Below are positions 51,367 to 60,977 of a DNA stretch of 64,000 nt, piece by piece. The stretch is from Streptomyces apocyni (GTDB taxonomy: Bacteria; Actinomycetota; Actinomycetes; Streptomycetales; Streptomycetaceae). The notes beneath the pieces are model-generated. The model was given only the letters and a program-made list of their open reading frames with translations. It ran no database searches and was not told where the DNA came from. Numbering within the stretch: the stretch's first letter is position 1; each line of letters starts with the position of its first letter. Both the position numbers and the translations under genes were made by a program. The stretch spans positions 1-64,000 of the forward strand of contig NZ_WHOM01000039.1 in NCBI RefSeq assembly GCF_009739465.1, read 5' to 3'.

Positions 51367-51804
51367 TCAGCGCTTGGACTTCGCCGCCTTCGGCGTGACG
51401 AGACGGCTGCCCGCCCAGTCCTTGGCCACGCTCAGGCTCTTGGTCTGTGAGAAACCCGCGGTCTGTGCGGCTTCGTTGATGTCGCTGGGCTCGACATAGC
51501 CGTCACGGCCGGTCTTCGGGGTCATCAGCCAGACCAGGCCACCGTCGTCGACCAGCTGGGTTGCGTCCACCAGCGCGTCCGTCAGGTCGCCGTCGTCCTC
51601 TCGGAACCACAGCACCACAACATCGGCGACGTCGTCGTACTCCTCGTCGACGAGCTCACCGCCGATGAGCTCTTCAATGGACTCGCGGAGTTCGTGATCG
51701 ACGTCGTCGTCGAAGCCGATCTCCTGGACCACCTGCTCGGGCTGGAAACCCAGCCTCGCGGCAGGGTTGGTCCGCTCCTCCGCGTGGTCCGCGGTCGCGC
51801 TCAC
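51367..51804 (-). CDS. DUF3052 family protein
   Basis: A 145-residue protein with the DUF3052 pattern: LGFQPEQVVQEIGFDDDVD, ELVDEEYDDVADVVVLWFREDDGDL, GLVWLMTPKTGRDGYVEPSDI. It is acidic and soluble, of unknown function, found almost only in actinobacteria, often next to aceE. Start GTG at 51804 has AGGAGG 5 bases upstream. The divergent aceE neighbour and mycobacterial conservation suggest a role tied to central metabolism. That is inference only. Confidence 0.85.
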   Translation of the reverse strand: MSATADHAEERTNPAARLGFQPEQVVQEIGFDDDVDHELRESIEELIGGELVDEEYDDVADVVVLWFREDDGDLTDALVDATQLVDDGGLVWLMTPKTGRDGYVEPSDINEAAQTAGFSQTKSLSVAKDWAGSRLVTPKAAKSKR

Positions 51805-52232
51805 GGGTTGCCTCCTGATCATGTTTTGGAAGTGCTTTTCGGCCTCGCGCATACGCGAGGTACTGGCCGTAGTCCACACGGGCGGGGCGGATCGCGCAAG
51901 TACCCGGCCGCCGAGACCGCCGAAACGGTGACGTTCCCGGCCGTGTCGCCGCAACTCAATCCCCGGCCCTGTGTCCGATTCGATGCCCGATTTAAGCATG
52001 ATCGGTGATTCATCCGACATTCCTGGGCCAGCCCTGCGGCACCGTCGCCCCCCGGCGACCTCCCGGCGACCCCCAGGCGCCCCTCGGTAACGCCGACGAA
52101 GCCGCGCCGCGTCGGAGGTTACTTCCCAGTACAGATGACGTTTGCGTCGCCTGGGTAGACGATGGGGACCGGCGCCAACCCCATGCGACGCCCACCTCAG
52201 GCAACCAGCACGACCGACAGTGAAGGAACAGC
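51805..52232. other. Divergent intergenic region between DUF3052 and aceE
   Basis: 428 bases without a gene. It has one perfect inverted repeat, CCTCGCG/CGCGAGG (51843-51860), close to the DUF3052 start. No clear -35/-10 pair or known operator for aceE is recognisable. The sequence near 52130-52170 is the most promoter-like stretch but is not decisive. Confidence 0.4.
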
Positions 52233-54977
52233 GTGGCTTCCGGATCAGATCGCAACCCGATCATCATTGGCGGCCTTCCCAGCCAGGTCCCGGACTTTGA
52301 TCCCGAAGAGACTCAGGAGTGGCTCGAGTCGCTTGACGCGGCCGTCGACGAGCGCGGCCGCGAGCGCGCCCGCTACCTGATGCTCCGGTTGATCGAACGG
52401 GCCCGCGAGAAGCGCGTGGCCGTACCCGAGATGCGCAGCTCGGACTACGTCAACACGATCGCCACCAAGGACGAGCCGTTCTTCCCCGGCAACGAGGAGA
52501 TCGAGCGCAAGATCCTGAACGCGACCCGCTGGAACGCGGCCGTGATGGTCTCCCGCGCCCAGCGCCCCGGCATCGGCGTGGGCGGCCACATCGCCACCTT
52601 CGCCTCGTCCGCCTCGCTGTATGACGTGGGCTTCAACCACTTCTTCCGCGGCAAGGACGAGGGTGACGGCGGCGACCAGATCTTCTTCCAGGGGCACGCG
52701 TCGCCGGGCATCTACGCCCGCGCGTACCTCCTGGACCGGCTGAACGACCAGCAGCTCGACGGGTTCCGCCAGGAGAAGTCGAAGGCGCCCCACGGCCTGT
52801 CCAGCTATCCGCATCCGCGTCTGATGCCGGACTTCTGGGAGTTCCCGACCGTCTCGATGGGCCTGGGCCCGCTCGGCGCGATCTACCAGGCCCGGATGAA
52901 CCGCTACATGGAGGCGCGCGGCATCGCCGACACCTCCAAGTCCCATGTCTGGGCGTATCTGGGCGACGGTGAGATGGACGAGCCCGAGTCGCTCGGCCAG
53001 CTGTCCATCGCCGCCCGCGAGGGCCTGGACAACCTCACCTTCGTCGTCAACTGCAACCTCCAGCGCCTGGACGGCCCGGTACGCGGCAACGGCAAGATCA
53101 TCCAGGAGCTGGAGTCGCAGTTCCGCGGCGCTGGCTGGAACGTCATCAAGCTGATCTGGGACCGTTCCTGGGACCCGCTGCTGGCCCAGGACCGCGACGG
53201 CATCCTGGTCAACAGGATGAACAACACGCCGGACGGCCAGTTCCAGACGTACGCCACCGAGACCGGCGCGTACATCCGCGAGCACTTCTTCGGCGACGAC
53301 CACCGGCTGCGCGCGATGGCCGAGGGCATGACCGACGACCAGCTGCTGCACCTGGGCCGTGGTGGCCACGACCACAAGAAGATCTACGCGGCGTACAAGG
53401 CGGCCAAGGAGCACAAGGGCCAGCCGACGGTGATCCTGGCGCAGACCGTCAAGGGCTGGACGCTCGGCCCGAACTTCGAGGGCCGTAACGCCACCCACCA
53501 GATGAAGAAGCTGACGGTCGACGACCTCAAGCACTTCCGCGACCGGCTGCATCTGCCGATCCCCGACCAGGAGTTGGAGAACGGCGCCCCGCCGTACTAC
53601 CACCCGGGCCGGGACTCGGAAGAGATCCAGTACATGCACGACCGCCGCAAGGGCCTCGGCGGTTACGTCCCGATCAGGGTGGTGCGGGCCAGGCCGCTGG
53701 CCCTGCCGGACGACAAGGCGTACGCGGCCGCGAGGAAGGGCTCCGGGCAGCAGTCGATCGCCACCACCATGGCGTTCGTCCGCATCCTCAAGGACCTGAT
53801 GCGGGACAAGGAGATCGGCAGGCGGATCGTGCCGATCGCGCCGGACGAGTACCGCACGTTCGGTATGGACGCCTTCTTCCCGAGCGCCAAGATCTACAAC
53901 CCGCTCGGCCAGCAGTACGAGTCGGTCGACCGCGAACTGCTCCTGGCGTACAAGGAGTCGCCGACCGGCCAGATGCTGCACGACGGCATCACCGAGGCGG
54001 GCTGCACGGCGTCGCTGATCGCCGCGGGTTCGGCGTACGCCACCCATGGTGAGCCGCTGATCCCGGTGTACGTCTTCTACTCGATGTTCGGCTTCCAGCG
54101 CACCGGTGACCAGTTCTGGCAGATGGCCGACCAGCTCGCGCGCGGTTTCGTGCTGGGCGCGACCGCGGGACGTACGACGCTGACCGGTGAGGGTCTCCAG
54201 CACGCGGACGGCCACTCCCAGCTGCTCGCCTCGACCAACCCGGCCTGCGTCGCCTACGACCCGGCCTACAGCTACGAGATCGCGCATATCGTCAAGGACG
54301 GTCTGCGCCGGATGTACGGCCAGGCCGCCCCCGGCGAGGACGCGGACGTCTTCTACTACCTCACCGTCTACAACGAGCCGATCCTGCACCCGACCGAGCC
54401 CGCCGACGCGGACATCGAGGGCATCCTCAAGGGCATCCACCGCGTCCAGGCCGCCACCGCGGGCACCATCTCGGCGCAGATCATGGCGTCCGGTGTCGCG
54501 GTGCCGTGGGCGATCGAGGCGCAGCGCATCCTGGCCGACGAGTGGAACGTCAAGGCGGACGTCTGGTCGGCGACCTCCTGGAACGAGCTGCGGCGGGACG
54601 CAGTCGAGGTGGAGAAGCACAACCTGCTGCACCCCGAGGAGGAGCAGCGGGTGCCGTACGTCACACGGAAGCTGACTGGTGCCGAGGGGCCCTTCGTGGC
54701 GGTCTCGGACTGGATGCGCTCGGTACCGGACCAGATCTCGCGCTGGGTGCCGGGCCGGTACACGTCGCTGGGCGCGGACGGCTTCGGCTTCGCGGACACC
54801 CGCGGCGCGGCGCGGCGGTTCTTCCACATCGACGCGCAGTCGATCGTCCTGGGGGTGCTCACCGAGCTCGCCAAGGACGGCAGGATCGACCGCTCGGCGC
54901 TCAAGCAGGCCATCGACCGCTACCAGCTGCTGGATGTCTCGGCGGCCGACGCGGGACCGCCGGGCGGCGACGCCTAG
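52233..54977 (+). CDS. aceE: Pyruvate dehydrogenase E1 component, homodimeric
   Basis: A 914-residue AceE. It decarboxylates pyruvate and passes the acetyl group to lipoyl-E2. The thiamine-diphosphate motif [32 protein letters not shown] is near 230-265 (GDG..NCN), and the C-terminal transketolase-like parts ([33 protein letters not shown]) are present. The length and order match the large single-chain E1 of gammaproteobacteria and actinobacteria, not the two-chain type. The start is GTG with GAAGGA 6 bases upstream. E2/E3 genes are not in the window. Confidence 0.97.
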   Translation: MASGSDRNPIIIGGLPSQVPDFDPEETQEWLESLDAAVDERGRERARYLMLRLIERAREKRVAVPEMRSSDYVNTIATKDEPFFPGNEEIERKILNATRWNAAVMVSRAQRPGIGVGGHIATFASSASLYDVGFNHFFRGKDEGDGGDQIFFQGHASPGIYARAYLLDRLNDQQLDGFRQEKSKAPHGLSSYPHPRLMPDFWEFPTVSMGLGPLGAIYQARMNRYMEARGIADTSKSHVWAYLGDGEMDEPESLGQLSIAAREGLDNLTFVVNCNLQRLDGPVRGNGKIIQELESQFRGAGWNVIKLIWDRSWDPLLAQDRDGILVNRMNNTPDGQFQTYATETGAYIREHFFGDDHRLRAMAEGMTDDQLLHLGRGGHDHKKIYAAYKAAKEHKGQPTVILAQTVKGWTLGPNFEGRNATHQMKKLTVDDLKHFRDRLHLPIPDQELENGAPPYYHPGRDSEEIQYMHDRRKGLGGYVPIRVVRARPLALPDDKAYAAARKGSGQQSIATTMAFVRILKDLMRDKEIGRRIVPIAPDEYRTFGMDAFFPSAKIYNPLGQQYESVDRELLLAYKESPTGQMLHDGITEAGCTASLIAAGSAYATHGEPLIPVYVFYSMFGFQRTGDQFWQMADQLARGFVLGATAGRTTLTGEGLQHADGHSQLLASTNPACVAYDPAYSYEIAHIVKDGLRRMYGQAAPGEDADVFYYLTVYNEPILHPTEPADADIEGILKGIHRVQAATAGTISAQIMASGVAVPWAIEAQRILADEWNVKADVWSATSWNELRRDAVEVEKHNLLHPEEEQRVPYVTRKLTGAEGPFVAVSDWMRSVPDQISRWVPGRYTSLGADGFGFADTRGAARRFFHIDAQSIVLGVLTELAKDGRIDRSALKQAIDRYQLLDVSAADAGPPGGDA

Positions 54978-54979
54978 GG

Positions 54980-55003
54980 CCGGACAGCCGGACAGCCGGA
55001 CAG
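54980..55003 (+). repeat. 8-bp tandem repeat after the aceE stop
   Basis: CCGGACAG occurs three times in tandem, starting 3 bases after the aceE stop codon. Confidence 0.6.
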
Positions 55004-55023
55004 GCCTTGGACGGCTGGCGGGC

Positions 55024-55060
55024 GAGGGCGGCGGTACCTACCTCGGGTACCGCCGCCCTC
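55024..55060 (+). terminator. Terminator of aceE
   Basis: Perfect 15-base arms GAGGGCGGCGGTACC and its complement with a 7-base loop, 47 bases after the aceE stop and 22 before the next start. Confidence 0.8.
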
Positions 55061-55081
55061 GGCGTTGCCTACCATTCCCCC

Positions 55082-55897
55082 ATGACCGAGCCGCCCGCCA
55101 CCGCGCTGGACCGCTGGGAGCGGCGTACTCAGGGCCCGCTCCTGGTGTTCGCGCTGCTCTTCGCCGTCGCGTATGCCCTGCCGATCGTGCGGCCTGACGC
55201 CCCCGGGGTGGTGCTGAGCGCGTGCCGGGCCACGAACTGGGCGGTGTGGGGGCTGTTCGCCCTCGACTACGCGGTCCGCCTGTGGCTGGCGGAGCGCCGG
55301 ATGCGTTTCGTCCGCGAGAATCCCCTGGCGCTGCTCGCGGTGGTGCTTCCGATGGTGCAGCCGCTCCGGCTGCTGCGGCTGGTCTCGCTACTGCTGCTCG
55401 TCGGGCAGCGGGCCCGGATGGCTACCCAGGTCAGGGTCACCACGTATGTCGCGGGCTCGTGTGCGGGGCTGCTGGTCTTCGGCGCGCTGGCCGTACTGGA
55501 AGTGGAGCGGGATCGTCCGGACGCCACGATCCAGTCGCTTGAGGACGCGGTGTGGTGGGCCTTCACCACGATGACCACCGTCGGATACGGGGACATGGCG
55601 CCGACGACCGGGCTCGGGCGGGCGCTGGCCGTCGGGCTGATGCTGTCCGGGATCGCGCTGCTCGGTGTGGTCACCGCGAACATCGCGGCCTGGTTCATCT
55701 CGCGCTTCGAGAAGGACGACGCGCAGGAGCGGCGGCAGACGGCGGCGATCGAGGAGCTGACCCACGAGGTCCGCTCGCTCCGCGAGCAGGTCGCGGAGCT
55801 GTCGGGCGGCGGTAGCGCGACGGTTCCCAGGCCGTTGGGGCCAACCGAGGCTACGGACGGGCTCCCCGCGAGCCCGTCCGGCGATCAGCTCTCCTAG
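55082..55897 (+). CDS. Voltage-gated-like K+ channel
   Basis: A 271-residue channel. Selectivity filter TTVGYGD is at about residues 164-170, in AFTTMTTVGYGDMAPTTGLGR. Before it are four transmembrane segments with an Arg-rich S4-like helix (LRLLRLVSLLLLVGQRARMATQ), though the sensor has few positive charges. The pore is followed by LMLSGIALLGVVTANIAAWF and a C-terminal coiled coil (AIEELTHEVRSLREQVAELSGG) for tetramer assembly. It would pass K+ through the membrane. The tail is disordered. A 14-base repeat at its stop is shared with the convergent gene's 3' side. Confidence 0.9.
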   Translation: MTEPPATALDRWERRTQGPLLVFALLFAVAYALPIVRPDAPGVVLSACRATNWAVWGLFALDYAVRLWLAERRMRFVRENPLALLAVVLPMVQPLRLLRLVSLLLLVGQRARMATQVRVTTYVAGSCAGLLVFGALAVLEVERDRPDATIQSLEDAVWWAFTTMTTVGYGDMAPTTGLGRALAVGLMLSGIALLGVVTANIAAWFISRFEKDDAQERRQTAAIEELTHEVRSLREQVAELSGGGSATVPRPLGPTEATDGLPASPSGDQLS

Positions 55898-55925
55898 ATC
55901 AGCTCCCCTAGATCAGCTCTCCTCG
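55883..55925 (+). repeat. 14-bp tandem repeat spanning the K+ channel stop
   Basis: GATCAGCTCTCCTA, GATCAGCTCCCCTA and GATCAGCTCTCCTC run in tandem. The stop TAG (55895-55897) is contained in the first unit and repeated 14 bases later (55909-55911). Confidence 0.75.
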
Positions 55926-55928
55926 TTC

Positions 55929-56360
55929 CTAGTACTCCCAGATCTTGAAGGCGCGTACCCGGTACGGGGCCTTCGGGACCCAGGTGCCAGAGCCCGGGTA
56001 CGTCTCGAACTCGCCCGTCTCGGCGCACACGGCCGACTGGTACGTGGTGACCGGCCGGCCGGTACGGTTCGCGAGGGCCTGCGCGCTGCTCCCCTCCGGC
56101 AGCGCGACGCAGCTCTCGATGTCCGTACCGGCCAGCTCGTGTACCTGCCGGTCGCCGCCGAAGTCCGGCCGCTCCCAGAGGCACAGTTCGCCGGGCCCGC
56201 ACGCGCCGAGCGCCGCCGTCGACGTCGGTGTCGGCGTAGGCGTCGCCGCCCCCGCGGCGGGCGCGGCGGTCAGGACGGCCGCGGCCAGGGCGGTGCCTAA
56301 GGCCGCGGTCCGGAGCGTGCTGCGGGTGACGGTCCGAGTGGTGGTGCTATGGCTGTACAT
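55929..56360 (-). CDS. Secreted peptidase inhibitor I36 family protein
   Basis: A 143-residue protein. A signal peptide (RTAALGTALAAAVLTAAPAAGAA) precedes a domain with six Cys (CGPGELCLWERPDFGGDRQVH; ESCVALPEG; SAVCAETGEF) of the I36/SMI type, also similar to the beta/gamma-crystallin fold. SMI from S. nigrescens inhibits metalloproteases. The Cys pairing and the CLW(E/..)PDFGG segment support the family. A target protease cannot be named. The ATG at 56360 is upstream of the signal peptide. Confidence 0.85.
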   Translation of the reverse strand: MYSHSTTTRTVTRSTLRTAALGTALAAAVLTAAPAAGAATPTPTPTSTAALGACGPGELCLWERPDFGGDRQVHELAGTDIESCVALPEGSSAQALANRTGRPVTTYQSAVCAETGEFETYPGSGTWVPKAPYRVRAFKIWEY

Positions 56361-56391
56361 GGTGGTGTTTACCCCCGTCTGGTCGGTATCT

Positions 56392-56413
56392 GATCAGATT
56401 GGTCGGTCTGATC
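56392..56413. promoter_or_regulatory. Inverted repeat upstream of the I36 gene
   Basis: GATCAGA (56392-56398) and TCTGATC (56407-56413) are a perfect 7-base inverted repeat with 8 bases between. It lies 32-53 bases before the I36 ATG and about 170 bases before the DUF1023 gene on the plus strand. A regulatory role is possible only. Confidence 0.35.
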
Positions 56414-56583
56414 TCCCTGTCGGCACTCTGGCCTGCGAGGCAGCCCCCACGGAAGGGGGGATTCGGACGTACCACCCTGATAGGTGACTCAACACCCTCC
56501 GTGAACACCCTCGAACAAAGACACGGAACGTCACCAACCCGCACCCTGCGTGGGGCAGTTAACCGCATGACACGGAGGAAAAC

Positions 56584-57852
56584 GTGATCTGCCCCACCCC
56601 TCGCACGAAGGGCCGAGAGGGTCTCCTACGCTGTCCCGCAGTGACTTCCTTCGACTCCTCACCTCAGGCAACGGTGACGCGCGCCCTGCTGGCGCTCGCC
56701 GTTGTCTTCGTCATGCTGGCCATCACCGGCTGGACGACCGTGCACCACAACCGCGCGGGCAGGAGTCCGCTCCAGGTCGCGCTCGACGCCTGGGAGCGCG
56801 GCGGCATCAACGGCCACCAGCTCCCCGCCGCCGACGCGCCCACGACCCGTATCGCGGAGTTCTTCGACTCGCTCACCGCAGGGCAGCGGCACCGCCTCGC
56901 CGCGCGCTATCCGCTGGTGGTCGGCAACCTGAACGGCGTGCCGCCACGGCTGCGCTACCGCGCCAACCGCCTCGCCCTCGCCGAGGCGCGCGAGGCCGAG
57001 CGCGAGCATGTGGACGACCAGCGGCTGTCCGACGAAGGGCGCCGCACGGTCCGCCGCCGGATGCACAGATTCACCGCGCTGCTCCACGAGGACCGGCAGA
57101 TCCTCGCCTTCGACCCCACCGGCTCCGGCCGCGTCGCCGAGGTGTTCGGCGACCTCGAGCGGGCCCAGCGGGTCTCGGTCGTGGTCCCGGGCGTCGGCAC
57201 CGACCTGCTGACCTTCCAGAAGACCGAGGGCGAGTACACGGCACCGGTGGGTATGGCCCGTTCGCTGTACGACGCGGAGCGTACGGAGAGCCGCGACACC
57301 CGTACCGCGGTGATCGCCTGGGCCGACTACACCGCGCCCGCCGGGATCGGTATGGAGGCGGCCACGTCCAAGCGTGCCGAGGACGGCGCGCGGCGGCTGG
57401 ACAGCCTGGTGTGGGCGCTGCCCGGCTCCTCGTCGGTCACGCTGTACTGCCACAGCTACGGCTCGGTGGTGTGCGGCGTCGCCGCCCGTGGGCTGTCGGC
57501 CCGCGTCACCGATATCGCGGTCGCGGGCAGCCCGGGCATGGGCACCGAGAGCGCCGCCGGACTCGGCACCTCCGCCCGCGTGTGGGCCGTGCGGGGCGCC
57601 GACGACTGGATCGGTGACATCCCCCACCTCAAGCTGGGCGGGCTCGGCCACGGCGCCGATCCGGTCTCCCCGGACTTCGGAGCGCGGGTGCTCGCGGCCG
57701 GGGATTCGGGCGGCCACACCGGTTACTTCCTGCCGGACAGTGCCAGCGTGCGCAATCTCGCGCGGATCGGCGTTGGCGCGTACGACGCGGTCCGGTGTGA
57801 CGGTGGAGGAACGGCCTGCCGGAAGACTTCTTCCGGTTTCGCGGCGTCCTGA
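56584..57852 (+). CDS. DUF1023 alpha/beta hydrolase, first copy
   Basis: A 422-residue hydrolase. An N-terminal hydrophobic anchor (TRALLALAVVFVMLAITGW) precedes an alpha/beta fold. The nucleophile elbow is YCHSYGSVVCG (Ser in HSYGS), DFGARVLAAGDSGGHTGYF holds the His, and GRVAEVFGDLERAQRVSVVVPG resembles the first domain of DUF1023. Exported or membrane-anchored. The GTG at 56584 has GGAGG 6 bases upstream and is preferred over GTG 56641, which has no site. A second, diverged copy lies at 61052, on the other side of the two-component system. The substrate is unknown. Confidence 0.87.
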   Translation: MICPTPRTKGREGLLRCPAVTSFDSSPQATVTRALLALAVVFVMLAITGWTTVHHNRAGRSPLQVALDAWERGGINGHQLPAADAPTTRIAEFFDSLTAGQRHRLAARYPLVVGNLNGVPPRLRYRANRLALAEAREAEREHVDDQRLSDEGRRTVRRRMHRFTALLHEDRQILAFDPTGSGRVAEVFGDLERAQRVSVVVPGVGTDLLTFQKTEGEYTAPVGMARSLYDAERTESRDTRTAVIAWADYTAPAGIGMEAATSKRAEDGARRLDSLVWALPGSSSVTLYCHSYGSVVCGVAARGLSARVTDIAVAGSPGMGTESAAGLGTSARVWAVRGADDWIGDIPHLKLGGLGHGADPVSPDFGARVLAAGDSGGHTGYFLPDSASVRNLARIGVGAYDAVRCDGGGTACRKTSSGFAAS

Positions 57853-57937
57853 CGCGCGTAGAAGCACGTCGGTACGGGAAATGACAGGATCGTCGCGCGG
57901 GGGGACGAACCCGCGCTCGGCGCATACGATGACCCGC

Positions 57938-58795
57938 ATGGGTGACGTTCTGGCTGGATTTCAAGCCGCCTGGGAGTTCGACTCGGACTCCGTGCTCATC
58001 CGCTTCGAACGGGGGATTCGCACACCGAAGCTGTTCCAGACACTCGGTGAACGCCGTATCCCGCACGAGGCGCTGGCGGCGGTGACACTGACGCCCGGCA
58101 AACGCGGCACGGTGGTGCTGCACGCCGTGCCAAGACCGGGCGCCGACCCGCTGATGGAGGCGGCGGCGGGGCAGCTCAAGGAGCCTTGCGACCCGTACCG
58201 CCTGGTGCTGCCCGCCGAGCGGGAGACGCTCGCCGAGTACTACGCGGACGAACTGCGCGCGCTGCTGACGCCGACGGCCGGGCCCGCCGACCAGTACCTG
58301 GTCGCGCCGCCCGAGGGTCCGGCGCAGTTCAAGGCGTACGACGGCAAGGCGTCCTTCGACGGGAAGACGGTGTTCTTCCGCTGGTTCTGGACGGGCGCGT
58401 CGTCGGCGAAGTGGAAGGCGGGCGACCAGGCCATCCCGGTCAGCGAGCTGACCGGCGTCGAGTGGCGCTCCCCGGACGCCTTCGACGGCCATCTGCGGCT
58501 GCTGCGCCGCGCCCCGGCCCAGCCGCAGCCCGCCCAGGCCGACCAGGACCCGGCCGCCGTGCTGTTCGGACTGGGGTACGGCCCGGTGCACGACTCGCTG
58601 CCGTTCGCCGCGTCCATCCTCGCGGCGGTACGTGACGCTGGGCCCCCGGTGGCGGTGGAGGCCCGTACGGCGCCGCGCCGGGACCCGGCGGACATCGCGG
58701 ACCGCATCCGGCACCTCGGCGACCTGCACCAGGCGGGGCTGCTCACGGACGGCGAGTTCACGACGAAGAAGGCGGAACTGCTGGCCGAGCTCTGA
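57938..58795 (+). CDS. DUF4429/SHOCT domain protein
   Basis: A 285-residue protein. Two DUF4429-like beta-rich units occur (VLAGFQAAWEFDSDSVLIRFERG, then GPAQFKAYDGKASFDGKTVFFRWF), followed by a C-terminal SHOCT motif (IADRIRHLGDLHQAGLLTDGEFTTKKAELLAEL). SHOCT is a short oligomerisation or nucleic-acid-linked motif. No catalytic site is seen. It probably has a general stress or membrane role. ATG at 57938 or 57929 are both possible; the first is closer to the conserved strand. Confidence 0.82.
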   Translation: MGDVLAGFQAAWEFDSDSVLIRFERGIRTPKLFQTLGERRIPHEALAAVTLTPGKRGTVVLHAVPRPGADPLMEAAAGQLKEPCDPYRLVLPAERETLAEYYADELRALLTPTAGPADQYLVAPPEGPAQFKAYDGKASFDGKTVFFRWFWTGASSAKWKAGDQAIPVSELTGVEWRSPDAFDGHLRLLRRAPAQPQPAQADQDPAAVLFGLGYGPVHDSLPFAASILAAVRDAGPPVAVEARTAPRRDPADIADRIRHLGDLHQAGLLTDGEFTTKKAELLAEL

Positions 58796-58801
58796 GAGCC
58801 C

Positions 58802-58850
58802 GCCGTTGCTCATACCTCGGTATGAGCAACGGCCCGCTACCTCGGTATGA
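58802..58850. promoter_or_regulatory. Palindrome plus repeated TACCTCGGTATGA motif upstream of the two-component genes
   Basis: A perfect inverted repeat with 15-base arms and a TC centre spans 58802-58833 (core GCTCATACCTCGGTATGAGC). A second TACCTCGGTATGA follows at 58838-58850, ~40 bases before the kinase start. It could be a terminator for the upstream DUF4429 gene, but the repeated motif is more like a response-regulator site. A related motif recurs at 60936. Confidence 0.65.
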
Positions 58851-58888
58851 CGCCCGTCTGATCCCCGTCCGCCTACGCTGATCAGGCC

Positions 58889-60229
58889 ATGAGTACCTCA
58901 CCACCGCCCGGCCCGGACGAGCCCCCGAGCGACGTCCCGGTCCCGCGCGCCCTGCTCACCGCAGCCCGTACCGGGCTCCGGGACCTGGGCGCCGCCCTGA
59001 CCCTGCCCACCGGGTCGGGCAGGGTGCCACTGGCCGGGGCGCCCCGGGCATGGCAGCGGGCGCTGCCCTACGTCGTCGCGTTCGGGTTCGTCGCCGTCCT
59101 GCTGCCGGTGACCATCACCGTCCTGACGGGGGACTACCGGGTTCCCGGTGCGCTGGCCGGGGCACTCGCCGTGGCCCAGACCGTGCCCCTGCTGCTCGCC
59201 CTGAAGCGTCCGCTGCACGCCTGGTGGATCATCTTCGCCGCGCAGGTGGTCGGCGCCTTCACTGTGCTGGCCACCGACCCCGCGACGGCCCCCCACTCCT
59301 GGCCCTGGACCCCGATGACCATCGTCGGCTACCTGCTGCTGATGGTCCTGCTCGGGGTGCGCGAGTCGCGTCGTACGCTGCTCGCCGTCTGGTTGGCGAC
59401 GGGCGCGGCGGGGCTGCTCTTCGAACTGATCTCGCAGGAACGCAGCGACGGCGGCCACGTCTTGCTGTTCGTCCTCAGCGGCGTCGTCCTGGTCGTCACC
59501 ACGGCGCTGCGCGAGCGCGGCGACGCCCAGCGTCGGCTGGTCGAGCAGGAGACGATCAGCGAGGCCGAGCGGGCCCAGCGCACGCTGCTGGAGGAAAGGA
59601 CCCGGATCGCACGGGAGTTGCACGATGTGGTCGCCCATCACATGTCCGTGATCACCGTGCAGGCCGACTCGGCGCCGTACCGCATCGAGGGCCTGCCACC
59701 CGCGGCGCGGGAGGAGTTCACCACCATCGCCGCCAGCGCCCGCGAGTCGCTGACCGAGATGCGGCGGCTGCTCGCGGTGCTGCGCAGCGAGGACGCCCAG
59801 GGCGAGCGGGCACCGCAGCCGGGCCTGGACAAGCTCCAGCAGCTGGTGGAGACGACGGTACGGGCCGGGGTTCCGGCCGAACTGTCCCTCGCGGCCGACC
59901 TGTCGGGCGTGCCCCAGGCCGTGGACCTGTCCGGGTATCGCATCGTGCAGGAGGCCCTGTCCAATGTGGTGCGCCACGCGCCGGGCGCCGCGACCCGCGT
60001 CTCGGTCTCGGTCTCATCCGACGATGAGCAGTTGACCGTCCTGGTGGTCAACGGCCCCGCCACCACACCGGGTTCGGCGCTGGAGACCACCGGCACTGGG
60101 CACGGGCTGGTCGGCATGCGCGAGCGCGTACGGTTGACCGGCGGCTCGCTCGACGTGGGACCGCTGCCGGACGGCGGCTTCCGGGTCGCGGCCCGGCTTC
60201 CGCTGCGCACGAAGGGCACCGCTCCGTGA
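58889..60229 (+). CDS. Sensor histidine kinase (NarL/DesK type)
   Basis: A 446-residue membrane kinase. About five transmembrane helices lie in residues 45-210. The HisKA_3 dimerisation domain has the phospho-acceptor His245 in ARELHDVVAHHMSVITVQAD. The HATPase domain has TGHGLVGMRERVRLTGGSL (G box). No large extracellular sensor loop is present, so the signal may be sensed in or at the membrane. It overlaps the response regulator by four bases (GTGA). The palindromic motif upstream suggests autoregulation. Confidence 0.93.
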   Translation: MSTSPPPGPDEPPSDVPVPRALLTAARTGLRDLGAALTLPTGSGRVPLAGAPRAWQRALPYVVAFGFVAVLLPVTITVLTGDYRVPGALAGALAVAQTVPLLLALKRPLHAWWIIFAAQVVGAFTVLATDPATAPHSWPWTPMTIVGYLLLMVLLGVRESRRTLLAVWLATGAAGLLFELISQERSDGGHVLLFVLSGVVLVVTTALRERGDAQRRLVEQETISEAERAQRTLLEERTRIARELHDVVAHHMSVITVQADSAPYRIEGLPPAAREEFTTIAASARESLTEMRRLLAVLRSEDAQGERAPQPGLDKLQQLVETTVRAGVPAELSLAADLSGVPQAVDLSGYRIVQEALSNVVRHAPGAATRVSVSVSSDDEQLTVLVVNGPATTPGSALETTGTGHGLVGMRERVRLTGGSLDVGPLPDGGFRVAARLPLRTKGTAP

Positions 60230-60906
60230 CCATCCGGGTGATCATCGTCGACGACCAGGCCATGGTGCGGGCGGGGTTCGCGGCGCTGCTGTCCGCGCAG
60301 AGCGACATCGACGTGGTCGGTGAGGCGCCGGACGGCAGGCAGGGCATCGAGGTCAGCCGCGCCGCGCACCCCGACGTCGTGCTGATGGACGTCCGCATGC
60401 CCGAGATGGACGGCCTCGCCGCCGCCCGCGCGCTGTTGGACCCGCCGCCGGGTGTCGTACACCGCCCCAAGGTCCTGATGCTCACCACCTTCGACGTGGA
60501 CGACTACGTGTACGAGGCACTGCGCGCCGGTGCCTCCGGCTTCCTCCTCAAGGACGCGCCGCCCGCCGATCTGATCTCCGCCGTCCGGGTGGTCGCCTCC
60601 GGGGAGGCCCTACTCGCGCCGTCGGTGACCCGCCGCCTGATCGCGGACTTCGCCCAGCAGCGCCCCGCGCCGCGTAGGCAGCCCGCGCTGCGACTGAACG
60701 GCCTCACCCCGCGCGAGACGGAGGTACTCGAACTGATCGCGCGCGGGCTCTCCAACCAGGAGATCGCGGGGCGCCTCGTCCTGGCCGAACAGACCGTCAA
60801 GACCCACATCGGCCGGGTGCTGGCCAAGCTGGACCTACGCGACCGGGCACAAGCGGTGATCTTCGCGTACGAGTCGGGTCTGGTGGCTCCGGGCGACGCG
60901 GCCTGA
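60226..60906 (+). CDS. LuxR/NarL-family response regulator
   Basis: A 226-residue regulator. The receiver domain has D55 as phosphorylation site (VVLMDVRMPEMDG), acidic pair DD in IIVDDQAMV, and Thr/Lys in MLTTF and LLKDAP. The LuxR-type HTH is at the C-terminus: LTPRETEVLELIARGLSNQE, then IAGRLVLAEQTVKTHIGRVL. The start is GTG overlapping the kinase stop. It is the partner of the DesK-type kinase; likely targets are its own operon and the DUF1023 gene downstream, both preceded by related motifs. That is an inference. Confidence 0.94.
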   Translation: MTIRVIIVDDQAMVRAGFAALLSAQSDIDVVGEAPDGRQGIEVSRAAHPDVVLMDVRMPEMDGLAAARALLDPPPGVVHRPKVLMLTTFDVDDYVYEALRAGASGFLLKDAPPADLISAVRVVASGEALLAPSVTRRLIADFAQQRPAPRRQPALRLNGLTPRETEVLELIARGLSNQEIAGRLVLAEQTVKTHIGRVLAKLDLRDRAQAVIFAYESGLVAPGDAA

Positions 60907-60935
60907 CGGCCCAACTCGCCTACCTGGCCCACCCC

Positions 60936-60977
60936 CTACCCCGGTATGACCCCGTGGTTGGCCCTCCGGTGTGACGC
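60936..60977. promoter_or_regulatory. CTACCCCGGTATGAC motif upstream of the second DUF1023 gene
   Basis: CTACCCCGGTATGAC (60936-60950) and the weaker CTCCGGTGTGAC (60964-60975) match the elements at 58802-58850. They lie ~75-115 bases before the start at 61052, in the region expected for an activator site. Confidence 0.55.

Noticed and set aside
52245..54827. An 860-codon minus-strand reading within aceE
   Set aside because: Exact shadow of aceE; composition is Val/Arg/Asp-rich without motifs.
58802..58833. The palindrome as a simple terminator of the DUF4429 gene
   Set aside because: Not fully excluded, but its core motif recurs twice near the two-component genes and again before the DUF1023 gene, which fits a regulatory site better.
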